Shown here: positions 53,605-62,633 of the stretch, in pieces
Layout of the letters: the number at the start of each line of letters is the position of its first letter
Position numbering within the stretch: position 1 is the stretch's first letter
Source of the DNA: Marinobacter sp. F4216
Lineage (GTDB): Bacteria > Pseudomonadota > Gammaproteobacteria > Pseudomonadales > Oleiphilaceae
Direction: 5' to 3'
DNA: 64,000 bases
Assembly (NCBI RefSeq): GCF_019931195.1
Contig: NZ_JAIOUO010000007.1
Coordinates: 62,001-126,000 of the forward strand
Position numbers and translations under genes: made by a program
Notes under the pieces: model-generated
What the model saw: only the letters and a program-made list of their open reading frames with translations
Database searches by the model: none
Told to the model about the DNA's origin: nothing

Positions 53605-55830
53605 ATGTCTGCCCAGCCGCCTGTATTCAATCGTGTCGCCGTGATTGGTCTCGGCCTGATTGGCGGTTCACTGGCCTGTGCGGTTCGACGTCGCGGGCTG
53701 GCCGGTTCAGTGGTCGGCTACGACAAACGGCCTGATGAACTGTCTCTGGGCGAATCCCTGGGGGTGATCGATGAAGCCGCTGACTCGCTTGAACAAGCGG
53801 TAAAAGGCAGTGACCTTGTAGTGTTGGCGGTACCCGTTCGAGCGACGCGGGCGGTTCTTCAGGAGATCAAGCCCTGGCTGGATGATGCGGCCGTGCTTTC
53901 GGATGTAGGGAGCACCAAAACCAGCTTTGTGGAAGACGTAAAATCGGTTTTTGGTTCGGTGTCGCCATCTGTCATTCCGGGGCACCCCATTGCCGGTTCC
54001 GAAAAGAGTGGCATCCGTGCGGCTAACCCCGATCTCTTCAACCATCACAAGGTTATTCTGACGCCGGGAGACGATGCGGATCCTCAGGCGTTGTCAAGTT
54101 TGAGGTCGCTTTGGGAGGGCTGTGGCGCGAATGTGCTGACCATGTCGCCCAGATACCACGATGAAGTTCTGGCGGCGACCAGTCACTTGCCCCATCTTAT
54201 TGCGTTTTCACTGGTCGATACCCTGGCGGGTGAAGACGAAAATATGGATATCTTTCGTTATGCTGCCGGAGGGTTTCGGGATTTTACCCGTATCGCCGCA
54301 AGCGACCCGGTGATGTGGCACGATATCTTTCTATCCAATCGAGAGGCGGTACTGCGGGTGATTGATCATTTCACCCACGACCTTGATCAGCTCAGATCGG
54401 CCATTGCGGATCAGGATAGCGCCAAGCTGTTGCGAGTTTTTAGTCGCGCCAAGGCGGCGCGGGAACATTTTTCCAAGATACTTTCAGGACAGGCTTTCGT
54501 GACAAACCACAGCGACAAACAGGTAACCTTCCGTCTCCAGCCAGGAGGCGCTGTATCCGGAGAATTTCGGGTTCCGGGCGATAAATCCATGTCCCATCGC
54601 TCCATAATGCTGGGTGCTCTCGCCGAGGGCGTGACTGAAGTGACCGGGTTTCTCGAGGGCGAAGACAGTCTGGCCACTCTTCAGGCGTTCCGGGATATGG
54701 GCGTCACCATTGAAGGGCCGGATAATGGCTTTGTGCGCATCCATGGTGTTGGCATGAAGGGGCTGCAGGCTCCTCGCGGCCCGCTGTATCTTGGTAATTC
54801 CGGCACTGCTATGCGCCTGTTTGCGGGGCTGATGGCTGCTCAGTCTTTCAATTCCGAGCTCACCGGTGACGCAAGTCTGTCCAAGCGCCCAATGGGGCGT
54901 GTAGCCGATCCACTGCGGGCCATGGGGGCCGTGATCGATACCGAAGAGGGCGGTCGTCCGCCTATGCGGATCAAAGGCGGTCAAAAGCTCACCGGGATTC
55001 ACTATGAAATGCCCATGGCCAGCGCCCAGGTAAAATCCTGCCTGCTGCTGGCTGGTCTCTATGCCGACGGCAGCACGTCAGTCACCGAACCCGCCCCAAC
55101 CCGGGATCATACCGAGCGGATGTTGTCCGGTTTTGGTTATCACGTATACCGGGATGGCCCGACGGCGAGTGTGAGCGGTGGCGGCGAATTGTCTGCGACC
55201 AATATCGATGTGCCCGCCGATATATCCTCGGCCGCCTTCTTCCTCGTCGCTGCCAGTATCGCTCCTGAATCGGAGCTTGTTCTTCGCCATGTAGGGATTA
55301 ACCCCACGCGCACCGGGGTGATCAACATCCTGAAGCTCATGGGTGCGGACATCGATATCTTTAATGAGCGGGAGATTGGCGGTGAGCCGGTAGCCGATAT
55401 CCGGGTTCGCTCGGCGGAGCTCAAAGGTATTGATATTCCGGAGGATCAGGTGCCTCTGGCCATTGATGAGTTCCCGGTGCTGTTTATCGCAGCTGCGTGT
55501 GCAAAAGGGCGGACGGTACTCCGTGGCGCTGAGGAGCTGAGGGTAAAAGAAAGTGATCGCATTCAGGTCATGGCTGATGGACTCGAGGCGGTGGGCGTGA
55601 AAACCACCGTTACCGCCGATGGTATTGTCATTGATGGCGGGCAGACAATTGCTGGCGGTGTGGTGAATAGCCATGGAGACCACCGTATTGCCATGTCCTT
55701 TGCGGTTGCGTCCTTGCGCGCGGAGGGAGAGATCGAAGTAAGGGATTGTGCCAATGTTGCCACGTCGTTCCCGGGCTTTGTTGAACTGGCCCAAAATTGT
55801 GGTATCCAGATCGCTGCCGAAGGAGCTTGA
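53605..55830 (+). CDS. tyrA-aroA: prephenate/cyclohexadienyl dehydrogenase fused to EPSP synthase
   Basis: Natural fusion of 741 residues. Residues 1-~290 are a TyrA-type NAD(P) dehydrogenase: [50 protein letters not shown] with the catalytic His, and [15 protein letters not shown]. From ~305 it is EPSP synthase: [18 protein letters not shown] (Lys ~324), [36 protein letters not shown], and [15 protein letters not shown]. The joining segment is short ([16 protein letters not shown]). Fusion is known in Pseudomonas and relatives and couples tyrosine and shikimate flux. ATG at 53605 is 1 nt past hisC. Confidence 0.95.
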   Translation: MSAQPPVFNRVAVIGLGLIGGSLACAVRRRGLAGSVVGYDKRPDELSLGESLGVIDEAADSLEQAVKGSDLVVLAVPVRATRAVLQEIKPWLDDAAVLSDVGSTKTSFVEDVKSVFGSVSPSVIPGHPIAGSEKSGIRAANPDLFNHHKVILTPGDDADPQALSSLRSLWEGCGANVLTMSPRYHDEVLAATSHLPHLIAFSLVDTLAGEDENMDIFRYAAGGFRDFTRIAASDPVMWHDIFLSNREAVLRVIDHFTHDLDQLRSAIADQDSAKLLRVFSRAKAAREHFSKILSGQAFVTNHSDKQVTFRLQPGGAVSGEFRVPGDKSMSHRSIMLGALAEGVTEVTGFLEGEDSLATLQAFRDMGVTIEGPDNGFVRIHGVGMKGLQAPRGPLYLGNSGTAMRLFAGLMAAQSFNSELTGDASLSKRPMGRVADPLRAMGAVIDTEEGGRPPMRIKGGQKLTGIHYEMPMASAQVKSCLLLAGLYADGSTSVTEPAPTRDHTERMLSGFGYHVYRDGPTASVSGGGELSATNIDVPADISSAAFFLVAASIAPESELVLRHVGINPTRTGVINILKLMGADIDIFNEREIGGEPVADIRVRSAELKGIDIPEDQVPLAIDEFPVLFIAAACAKGRTVLRGAEELRVKESDRIQVMADGLEAVGVKTTVTADGIVIDGGQTIAGGVVNSHGDHRIAMSFAVASLRAEGEIEVRDCANVATSFPGFVELAQNCGIQIAAEGA

Positions 55831-55832
55831 TC

Positions 55833-56513
55833 ATGAGCGACAATCCAGTGCCGGTTATCACTGTGGACGGCCCGGGTGGGGCCGGTAAGGGTACAGTGAC
55901 TCAGATGCTTGCCAAGCGGCTGGGCTATCACTTGCTTGATAGCGGCGCACTCTATCGTCTGACTGCTCTGGCGGCAGCGCGGCAGGGCGTTTCCCTTGAT
56001 GACGAGGCAGCGTTGGTTCAAGTGGCGGCGTCACTGGATGTTGCGTTCGAGCCCACGCCCTCTGGTGAGCCGGCAAGGGTGATGCTCGCCGGTGAGGACG
56101 TCACCTCTGAAATCCGGACCGAAACCTGCGGCAATAATGCCTCAAAGGTGGCGGTCATGCAGCCAGTGCGGGATGCGCTATTGCAACGGCAGCGAGACTT
56201 TCGGGAGGCCCCCGGACTGGTCGCTGACGGTCGGGACATGGGCACTGTTGTGTTCCCGGATGCTCCGGTCAAAATTTTTCTGACCGCCAGTGCCGAGGAA
56301 CGCGCCCGACGGCGTTATCTTCAGTTGAAGGACACTACCACCGGTGTTACCATTGACGCCCTTTTAAAGGAGATAAAGGCGCGCGACGACCGGGATATGA
56401 ACCGTTCCGCGGCCCCTCTCAAACCGGCAGATGATGCGCAAGTCATTGACTCTACAGGTTTGAGTATTGAGGAGGTGTTAGGGAGGTGCATGGTCGCTGC
56501 AGGCCAGGCCTGA
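55833..56513 (+). CDS. cmk: cytidylate kinase
   Basis: Phosphorylates CMP and dCMP. The 226-residue protein opens [20 protein letters not shown] (P-loop with GGAGKGT), then [23 protein letters not shown]-binding region [20 protein letters not shown] and [23 protein letters not shown] at 55833, 2 nt past the aroA-domain stop, with AAGGAGC as ribosome site. A GTG-type start at 55797 is not family-like. cmk-rpsA order is widely conserved. Confidence 0.97.
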   Translation: MSDNPVPVITVDGPGGAGKGTVTQMLAKRLGYHLLDSGALYRLTALAAARQGVSLDDEAALVQVAASLDVAFEPTPSGEPARVMLAGEDVTSEIRTETCGNNASKVAVMQPVRDALLQRQRDFREAPGLVADGRDMGTVVFPDAPVKIFLTASAEERARRRYLQLKDTTTGVTIDALLKEIKARDDRDMNRSAAPLKPADDAQVIDSTGLSIEEVLGRCMVAAGQA

Positions 56514-56642
56514 CCGCACCTTTTTGTTGTTGAAATGCCGGATGCGGCGTTAACGGCCAGCCACTGGCTGCATCCGGACAGTATTAACAGACCGTGTTGC
56601 TGGTATCACGGATACACTTGCGTTGATTGCATAGGACAGATA

Positions 56643-58334
56643 ATGAGCGAGAGCTTTGCGGATCTTTTTGAAGAAAGCCTGAAAGAAATCGATATGCAAC
56701 CAGGTTCCATCGTCCAGGGAACCGTAGTTGATGTTGATAACGACTGGGTCACCGTTAACGCCGGACTGAAGTCCGAAGGCGTTATCCCCGCCTCCCAGTT
56801 CCGTAACGAAAAAGGCGAGTTGGAAGTTGCTATCGGCGACCTGGTTGACGTAGCTCTGGACGCGGTAGAAGACGGTTTCGGTGAAACCCGTCTGTCCCGT
56901 GAAAAGGCGAAGCGTGCCGAAGCCTGGAAGGTGCTTGAGAAGTCCTTCGAAGCAGAGGAAGTGGTTAAGGGTATCATCAACGGCAAGGTCAAGGGTGGTT
57001 TCACCGTCGATCTGTCCGGTATCCGTGCCTTCCTGCCGGGCTCTCTGGTTGACGTTCGTCCGGTTCGCGACACTGCGCACCTGGAAAACAAAGAGCTCGA
57101 ATTCAAGGTTATCAAGCTCGACCAGAAGCGTAACAACGTCGTTGTTTCCCGCCGTGCCGTTCTGGAAGCTGAGAACAGTGCTGAACGCGAAGCTCTGCTC
57201 GAAACCCTGACCGAAGGTCTGGAAATCAAGGGTATCGTCAAGAACCTGACCGACTACGGTGCATTCGTAGATTTGGGCGGTGTTGACGGCCTGCTGCACA
57301 TCACTGACATGGCCTGGAAGCGCATCAAGCATCCGAGCGAAATCGTTAACGTTGGTGATGAAATCAACGTTAAGGTTCTGAAGTTCGACCGTGAGCGTAA
57401 CCGTGTATCCCTGGGGCTGAAGCAACTGGGCGAAGATCCTTGGGTTGATATCAAGGGCCGCTACCCAGAAGGTAGCAAGGTCACGGCTCGCGTTACCAAC
57501 CTGACCGACTACGGCTGCTTTGCTGAGCTGGAAGAAGGTGTTGAGGGTCTGGTTCACGTATCCGAAATGGATTGGACCAACAAGAACATCCATCCGTCCA
57601 AGGTTGTCCAGGTTGGCGACGAAGTGGGCGTGATGATTCTGGACATCGACGAAGAGCGTCGTCGTATCTCCCTGGGTATCAAGCAGTGTGTTTCTAACCC
57701 GTGGGAAGATTTCTCCAGCAACTTCAACAAGGGCGACCGCATCTCCGGTAAGATCAAGTCCATCACTGACTTCGGTATCTTTATCGGCCTGGACGGTGGC
57801 ATCGACGGTCTGGTGCACCTGTCCGACATCAGCTGGAACGAAACCGGTGAAGAAGCCGTTCGCCAGTACAAGAAGGGTGACGAAGTTGAGACCGTTATCC
57901 TGTCTGTTGATCCAGAGCGTGAGCGCATTTCCCTGGGTATCAAGCAGCTCGAGAGCGATCCGTTTGCTGAGTTCGTTCAGCTGAACGACAAGGGCTCCAT
58001 CGTGAAGGGTACTGTATCTGCTGTTGACGCGAAGGCGGCAACTATCGCTCTGAACGACGAAGTTGAAGCTGTTCTGAAGGCTTCCGAAATCAGCCGTGAC
58101 CGTGTGGAAGACGCACGCAACGCGCTGAAGGAAGGCGAGGAAGTTGAAGCGAAGATCATCAGCATCGATCGCAAGAACCGCATCATCAACCTGTCTGTCA
58201 AGTCTAAGGACGTTGAAGAAGACAAACAGGCGCTTGAAAATGTGCGGAGTAAGTCTGCGGAAGCTTCTGGTGCGACCACCATCGGTGATCTCATCAAGGA
58301 ACAGATGCAGCAGCAAAACGCCAACAAGGACTGA
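56643..58334 (+). CDS. rpsA: 30S ribosomal protein S1
   Basis: Essential mRNA-binding ribosomal protein. From the ATG at 56643 it is 563 residues, close to E. coli (557), opening [20 protein letters not shown]. Six S1/OB repeats follow, recognisable by repeats of [17 protein letters not shown] (e.g. [19 protein letters not shown] and [20 protein letters not shown]) and LSDISWN/ITDMAWK/VSEMDWT. The C-terminus is a short acidic/Gln-rich tail. Codon use is strongly biased, as in highly expressed genes. Its terminator follows at once. The ~130-nt leader may carry autoregulatory structure; I did not resolve it. Confidence 0.98.
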   Translation: MSESFADLFEESLKEIDMQPGSIVQGTVVDVDNDWVTVNAGLKSEGVIPASQFRNEKGELEVAIGDLVDVALDAVEDGFGETRLSREKAKRAEAWKVLEKSFEAEEVVKGIINGKVKGGFTVDLSGIRAFLPGSLVDVRPVRDTAHLENKELEFKVIKLDQKRNNVVVSRRAVLEAENSAEREALLETLTEGLEIKGIVKNLTDYGAFVDLGGVDGLLHITDMAWKRIKHPSEIVNVGDEINVKVLKFDRERNRVSLGLKQLGEDPWVDIKGRYPEGSKVTARVTNLTDYGCFAELEEGVEGLVHVSEMDWTNKNIHPSKVVQVGDEVGVMILDIDEERRRISLGIKQCVSNPWEDFSSNFNKGDRISGKIKSITDFGIFIGLDGGIDGLVHLSDISWNETGEEAVRQYKKGDEVETVILSVDPERERISLGIKQLESDPFAEFVQLNDKGSIVKGTVSAVDAKAATIALNDEVEAVLKASEISRDRVEDARNALKEGEEVEAKIISIDRKNRIINLSVKSKDVEEDKQALENVRSKSAEASGATTIGDLIKEQMQQQNANKD

Positions 58335-58353
58335 GTTCCTCGTCTGGCAAGCT

Positions 58354-58385
58354 AAAAAAACGGGCTCTAAGAGCCCGTTTTTTTT
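58354..58385 (+). terminator. intrinsic terminator of rpsA
   Basis: Seven A, CGGGCTC, 3-nt loop TAA, GAGCCCG, eight T. It sits 20 nt after the rpsA stop. Confidence 0.93.
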
Positions 58386-58471
58386 GTGTTTTTTTTAGGT
58401 TTGGCTAAACTAGTGGTCAGAATAGCCCGGTAAGAAGACGGTCGAAAAATAAAGATAGAGGGAAGCGCCTC

Positions 58472-58768
58472 ATGACGAAGTCGGAACTGGTCGAGCTGAT
58501 TGCATCGAAACAAACGCAGTTGTCCGTTAAAGATGTGGAGTTGGCAGTAAAAACCATCATCGAGCATATGTCCCAGTCGCTCGCCGATGGTCAGCGAATT
58601 GAAATTCGGGGGTTCGGTAGTTTTTCCCTTCACCACAGGGCAGCCCGTACCGGCCGTAATCCGAAGACGGGTGAGGCGGTTCAGCTGCCTGCCAAGTTTG
58701 TGCCTCATTTCAAGCCCGGAAAAGAGCTTCGGGAACAGGTGAACGACAGTCTGAAGAAAGGTTTCTAG
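58472..58768 (+). CDS. ihfB: integration host factor beta subunit
   Basis: DNA-bending protein, dimer with IhfA. The 98-residue protein matches: [40 protein letters not shown] (conserved GFGSF), [19 protein letters not shown] (RxGRNPxTG, with the intercalating Pro) and [17 protein letters not shown] at 58472 follows AGAGGGAAG. It lies between rpsA and lapA, a conserved order. Confidence 0.97.
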   Translation: MTKSELVELIASKQTQLSVKDVELAVKTIIEHMSQSLADGQRIEIRGFGSFSLHHRAARTGRNPKTGEAVQLPAKFVPHFKPGKELREQVNDSLKKGF

Positions 58769-58823
58769 ATTGTTGAATCAGGGAAAACGGGCGATCTGAA
58801 CGCCCTTCGAGGAGTGCCTTTTT

Positions 58824-59126
58824 ATGGCGGGATTACGGAAAATTTTAATCATTCTGTTGGTTCTGGCCCTCGTGCTGTTGGCGCTTGTGTTCTCGTTGAA
58901 TAATCAGATGGCGGTATCGCTCAACTTCTTGCTGTTTGAAACAGCACCACATGGAGTCGCGGTCTGGATCATCATGTCGTTCGTGATTGGTGCGCTGGTT
59001 GGTGTGCTTCTCACGTCTCTCGCCACTCTTGGCACGTCTGTTTCGCGGCGTAGCCTCAAGAAAAAACTCACTCGTGCCGAACAGGCGCTGGAGAAATCCC
59101 AGGTTCAGAACGACCGGACGATTTAA
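58824..59126 (+). CDS. lapA: LapA (DUF1049) lipopolysaccharide assembly protein A
   Basis: Small inner-membrane protein acting with LapB to control LPS biosynthesis via LpxC. The 100-residue protein has two TM segments (~4-24 IILLVLALVLLALVFSLN and ~40-62) joined by QMAVSLNFLLFE, and a cytoplasmic coiled-coil end (SLKKKLTRAEQALEKSQ). ATG at 58824. The stop and the lapB ATG share one base (TAATG). Confidence 0.9.
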   Translation: MAGLRKILIILLVLALVLLALVFSLNNQMAVSLNFLLFETAPHGVAVWIIMSFVIGALVGVLLTSLATLGTSVSRRSLKKKLTRAEQALEKSQVQNDRTI

Positions 59127-60295
59127 TGGATATAGTTCTTCAGTGGCTGCTCTTGACTGCAGCCGTTGCCGCAGGGTGGGCGTTAGCGCGGCTCAGTAAC
59201 CCTGCCTCCCGGTCTCGAAAGAGTATTTCCGACGAAAGTTCTGTACGAGAAAGGCTTCAGTTTCTTTTTACCAATTATTCCGATCAGGCCGTTGATAACT
59301 TCGTTCAATCTCTGGCGGTCAACAAGGACACTGTCAGCCTTCACCTTTCCATTGGAAGCCACTTTCGCCTGAAGGGGGAGACTGAGCGGGCCATTCTTAT
59401 TCACCAGAATCTGTTGGCTCGGCCAGATCTGCCTTCCCGGTTTTCCCCGCAAGTGACGCTGGAGCTGGCCAAGGATTATCTGAACGCCGGACTTCTTGAT
59501 CGGGCCGAAGCCTTGCTGCAGGAGTTGATGGGGGATCGCGAATACGGTCAGAGGTCGGCATTGCAGCTGATCGAGGTGTATCAACAGGAAAAAGAGTGGC
59601 ATAAGGCAGCGGATGTCGCGCGGACGCTCGCAAAGGCCGGGGCTGACCCTTCGGTATCCAAGTCGCTGGCCTACATCACTTGTGAGCTTGCGGATGAGGC
59701 TTTTAGAGAGGATGATCGCTGGTCGGTTCAGAAGCTTTGCAAAGAAGCGCTGGAGTACGACCCCTCTTGCGTGAGGGCAACGTTGATCCTGATGAAGTTG
59801 CAGATACGTCAGGGCAATTTTCGCGATGCCAGCAACCAGAGCCTGAAAGTATTCGACCAGAATCCCGAGTTCGGACCGGAGGCTGTGGATCGCCTGATGC
59901 GTCTGGAAAATGAGCATGGTGATGTGGGGCGCCTTGGCAGGAAGTTGCGTAAGCTCTATGAGCGCTACCCCAGTACCAGTCTTTTGTTGGCGTTGGCCGA
60001 TTCCGTTGAGCGATCTTCCGGACGTCCGGCAGCAATCGAATTGCTGCGGCAGGAGTTGGAGGTTCGGCCCAGTGTTCGGGGGCTGCTTCGTCTGGTTGCG
60101 CTGGCTGGGTATGAAAAAGGCATGACCACGGATGAGGGGCGTCTGGTCAGTCGAATAGGGCATCTTATCCTGCAGAACCGCCCGGTTTATCAATGTGTGA
60201 GCTGTGGTTTTTCCGGTCAGCAGTTGCACTGGCTTTGCCCCAGTTGCAAAGAGTGGGAGACGGTTCGGCCCATTCAGGGTGTTGAAGCAGAATAA
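59126..60295 (+). CDS. lapB: LapB (YciM), TPR protein controlling LPS synthesis
   Basis: Membrane-anchored cytoplasmic TPR protein that directs FtsH to degrade LpxC. The 389-residue protein has an N-terminal TM ([18 protein letters not shown]), about eight TPR-like units, and a rubredoxin-like zinc knuckle at the end: CVSC at 357-360 and CPSC at 371-374. These are the family hallmarks. ATG at 59126 overlaps lapA by 1 nt. The window also encodes an FtsH-family protease, but it is the paralogue rather than the expected partner. Confidence 0.95.
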   Translation: MDIVLQWLLLTAAVAAGWALARLSNPASRSRKSISDESSVRERLQFLFTNYSDQAVDNFVQSLAVNKDTVSLHLSIGSHFRLKGETERAILIHQNLLARPDLPSRFSPQVTLELAKDYLNAGLLDRAEALLQELMGDREYGQRSALQLIEVYQQEKEWHKAADVARTLAKAGADPSVSKSLAYITCELADEAFREDDRWSVQKLCKEALEYDPSCVRATLILMKLQIRQGNFRDASNQSLKVFDQNPEFGPEAVDRLMRLENEHGDVGRLGRKLRKLYERYPSTSLLLALADSVERSSGRPAAIELLRQELEVRPSVRGLLRLVALAGYEKGMTTDEGRLVSRIGHLILQNRPVYQCVSCGFSGQQLHWLCPSCKEWETVRPIQGVEAE

Positions 60296-60321
60296 ATTTT
60301 CAAGTTTCCAGGGTAGTTAAC

Positions 60322-61032
60322 GTGATTAAATCATCCGATCCCAAGATCGTAGTGGCGTTGGATTTTCCGTCCGAGAATCCGGCCTTGATGCTCGCTGATA
60401 AGCTGGATCCGGCCAAGTGTCGGCTCAAGGTAGGCAAGGAGTTGTTTACCAGGTCGGGTCCACAGTTGGTTCGCAATCTGCATGACAAGGGCTTTGAGGT
60501 GTTTCTTGATCTCAAGTTCCACGATATCCCCAATACCACGTCGGCCGCTGTGGAGGCCGCAGCGGATCTTGGGGTGTGGATGGTCAACGTTCACGCGTCC
60601 GGCGGTGAGCGGATGATGACCGCCTGTCGGGAGCGGCTTGAGCGCTTTGGCAGCGAACGTCCACTCCTGATCGCAGTAACGGTTTTGACCAGTATGGGGG
60701 TGGATGATCTGGTGGGCATTGGTATTTCAGGTTCGCCCGAGGCGCATGTCGCTCGGCTTGCGACCCTGACTCGACGCTGTGGCCTTGATGGGGTGGTGTG
60801 TTCTGCCCAGGAGGCGCCGAAGCTCAAGGCTGAGCAGGGCCAGGATTTCAAGCTGGTTACTCCTGGTATCCGTCCGGCGTCCGCGGAGCGGGGTGATCAG
60901 CAACGGGTTATGACCCCGGTGGAAGCGGTTCAGTCGGGTAGTGACTATCTGGTGATTGGTCGACCGATTACCCAGGCGCCGGACCCTTTGGCGGCGATGA
61001 ATGCGATTTACAGCGAACTGGCGGCTCTCTGA
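60322..61032 (+). CDS. pyrF: orotidine 5'-phosphate decarboxylase
   Basis: Last step of UMP synthesis. The 236-residue TIM barrel has [20 protein letters not shown] and the catalytic set in [20 protein letters not shown] (Lys-x-x-Asp), [40 protein letters not shown] and [23 protein letters not shown] at 60322 begins the ORF. It follows lapB by 26 nt and ends before a bidirectional terminator. Confidence 0.96.
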   Translation: MIKSSDPKIVVALDFPSENPALMLADKLDPAKCRLKVGKELFTRSGPQLVRNLHDKGFEVFLDLKFHDIPNTTSAAVEAAADLGVWMVNVHASGGERMMTACRERLERFGSERPLLIAVTVLTSMGVDDLVGIGISGSPEAHVARLATLTRRCGLDGVVCSAQEAPKLKAEQGQDFKLVTPGIRPASAERGDQQRVMTPVEAVQSGSDYLVIGRPITQAPDPLAAMNAIYSELAAL

Positions 61033-61065
61033 GTCGCCTTTTCTTTTCATGGGAGTTGGAAAAGA

Positions 61066-61100
61066 AAAAGGCCGAGCATTCTGTGAATGTTCGGCCTTTC
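61066..61100. terminator. bidirectional terminator between pyrF and tRNA-Asn
   Basis: AAAGGCCGAGCATT, 5-nt loop CTGTG, AATGTTCGGCCTTT: a 14-bp stem with one wobble, A-rich on the left and T-rich on the right. Serves pyrF on plus and tRNA-Asn on minus. Confidence 0.88.
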
Positions 61101-61107
61101 AGAATAG

Positions 61108-61183
61108 TGGCTCCCCGAGCTGGGCTCGAACCAGCGACAAACGGATTAACAGTCCGTTGCTCTACCAACTGAGCTATCGGGGA
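61108..61183 (-). tRNA. tRNA-Asn (anticodon GUU)
   Basis: 76 nt with encoded CCA on the minus strand. Acceptor TCCCCGA/TCGGGGA, discriminator G, D arm with GCTCAGTTGGTAGAGC, anticodon loop CTGTTAA (GTT) on ACGGA/TCCGT, T arm GCTGG-TTCGAGC-CCAGC. Reads AAC/AAU. Confidence 0.97.
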
Positions 61184-61207
61184 ACGTCGTCGTGTGACGA
61201 GGCGCGT

Positions 61208-61236
61208 ATATTAAGTGGGTGATAGCGCCTCGTCAA
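61208..61236 (-). promoter_or_regulatory. tRNA-Asn promoter inside an 11-bp palindrome
   Basis: On minus: TTGACG (-35), 17-bp spacer, TAATAT (-10), then a GC-rich discriminator (ACGCGCC), a good stable-RNA promoter. TGACGAGGCGC (61195-61205 on plus) and GCGCCTCGTCA (61225-61235) form a perfect 11-bp inverted repeat overlapping both the -35 and the start region. Confidence 0.7.
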
Positions 61237-61253
61237 CCCCTCTTCTTAAATTT

Positions 61254-62438
61254 TTATCCTAGTGCTTTTTGCAGCCGCTCGACCGCCTTCTGGAGGTTTT
61301 CCATGCTGGTGGCGAAGCTCAGGCGCATGTGTCCGGGAACGCCGAATGCGGAGCCGGGAACGATCGCCACACCCGCATCGGTCAGCAGCTTTTCGGCGAA
61401 TTCAACGTCGGTGGAAACGCTGCTGTCGGCATCAATGGCACCCTGGAAGCTCGGGAAAACGTAGAAGGTTCCGTCACCGTACAGGCATTCAACACCGGGC
61501 AGCCCGTTGAGTGCTTCGACGAGCCAGTCGTGCCGTTCCTTGAAGGCGCTGACCATCTCGGAGACGCAATCCTGAGATCCATCCAGAGCAGCCGCGGCAG
61601 CCGCCTGGGACACGGATGACGGATTGGAGGTGCTCTGGGACTGGATTTTCTTCATGGCGCCAATGATCTTGGCAGGGCCCGCGGCATAGCCAATGCGCCA
61701 ACCAGTCATCGAGTAAGCCTTGGACACGCCGTTGAGCACAAAGGTACGGTCATACAGCTCCGGGGTGGCGTTCAGGATGTTGCAAAATGGCTTGCCGGTC
61801 CAGAGGATGGGCTCGTACATGTCGTCAGTAGCGACCATGACGCGCGGATGCTTTTTCAGCACTTCACCCAGAGCCTTGAGTTCTTCAAGGGTATAAGCCA
61901 TGCCGCTGGGGTTGGACGGACTGTTGATCACGAACAGGCGGGTGCGCTCGGTGATCGCATTTTCCAGTTGCTCTGGCGTGATCTTGAAGCGGGTTTTCGC
62001 AGTCGTTTCAATGATGACCGGCTTGCCTTCGGCAACCAGCACCATGTCCGGGTAGGATACCCAATAGGGGGCCGGGATGATGGCTTCATCCCCCGGGTTC
62101 AGGGTGGCCAGGGCGAGGTTGAAAAAGCTCTGTTTGCCACCACTGGATACCAGAATCTGGTTGGCTTCGTATTCCAGGCCGTTGTCCCGTTTGTACTTCG
62201 CAATAATCGCTTTTTTCAGGGCTGGCGTACCATCAACGGCGGTGTATTTGGTCTGGCCATTCTGGATGGCCTCAATGGCGGCCTGCTTGATGTGATCCGG
62301 GGTGTCGAAGTCGGGCTCGCCAGCGCCAAGGCCGATAATGTCCTGGCCAGCAGCGCGAAGCTCGGCTGCTTTGTTGGTGACGGCGAGTGTGGGGGAGGGC
62401 TTGATAGCCTGTACTCGGCTGGAAAGTTGAAGGTCCAA
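61254..62438 (-). CDS. aspC: aspartate aminotransferase (class I, PLP)
   Basis: Interconverts aspartate and oxaloacetate with glutamate. From the TTG at 62438, behind AAGGAGCGCAAG, it is 394 residues: LSSRVQAIKPSPTLAVTNKA, IIGLGAGEPDFDTPDHIKQ, VINSPSNPSGMAYTLEELKA and the PLP lysine in VLNGVSKAYSMTGWRIGYAA. An in-frame extension to 62564 is not conserved. The I-alpha-type sequence suggests an AspC of the Bacillus/Thermus subgroup (AAT-Ib), common in many gammaproteobacteria. Symbol is used broadly. It is divergent from uvrB. Confidence 0.92.
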   Translation of the reverse strand: MDLQLSSRVQAIKPSPTLAVTNKAAELRAAGQDIIGLGAGEPDFDTPDHIKQAAIEAIQNGQTKYTAVDGTPALKKAIIAKYKRDNGLEYEANQILVSSGGKQSFFNLALATLNPGDEAIIPAPYWVSYPDMVLVAEGKPVIIETTAKTRFKITPEQLENAITERTRLFVINSPSNPSGMAYTLEELKALGEVLKKHPRVMVATDDMYEPILWTGKPFCNILNATPELYDRTFVLNGVSKAYSMTGWRIGYAAGPAKIIGAMKKIQSQSTSNPSSVSQAAAAAALDGSQDCVSEMVSAFKERHDWLVEALNGLPGVECLYGDGTFYVFPSFQGAIDADSSVSTDVEFAEKLLTDAGVAIVPGSAFGVPGHMRLSFATSMENLQKAVERLQKALG

Positions 62439-62633
62439 ACTTGCGCTCCTTAAAGCTGCATTTGATGGGTTGCGATCGACGGGCCTGTGCGCCACTGTTC
62501 TCGGGTTGTGGGTTGTCTCGGACCGCCTAGCGAACCCGGTGATGTTATCATGAAGCGTTATCATCGCTAAATGTCTATAAGGGAGCTGCGCAATGGCTGG
62601 CTCTCACATTCTCCTCAAGGTAGTTGGATTACG

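Noticed and set aside
56550..58316. 588-codon minus-strand ORF antisense to rpsA
   Set aside because: Long only because of the strong codon bias of rpsA; no ribosome site and no recognisable domain.
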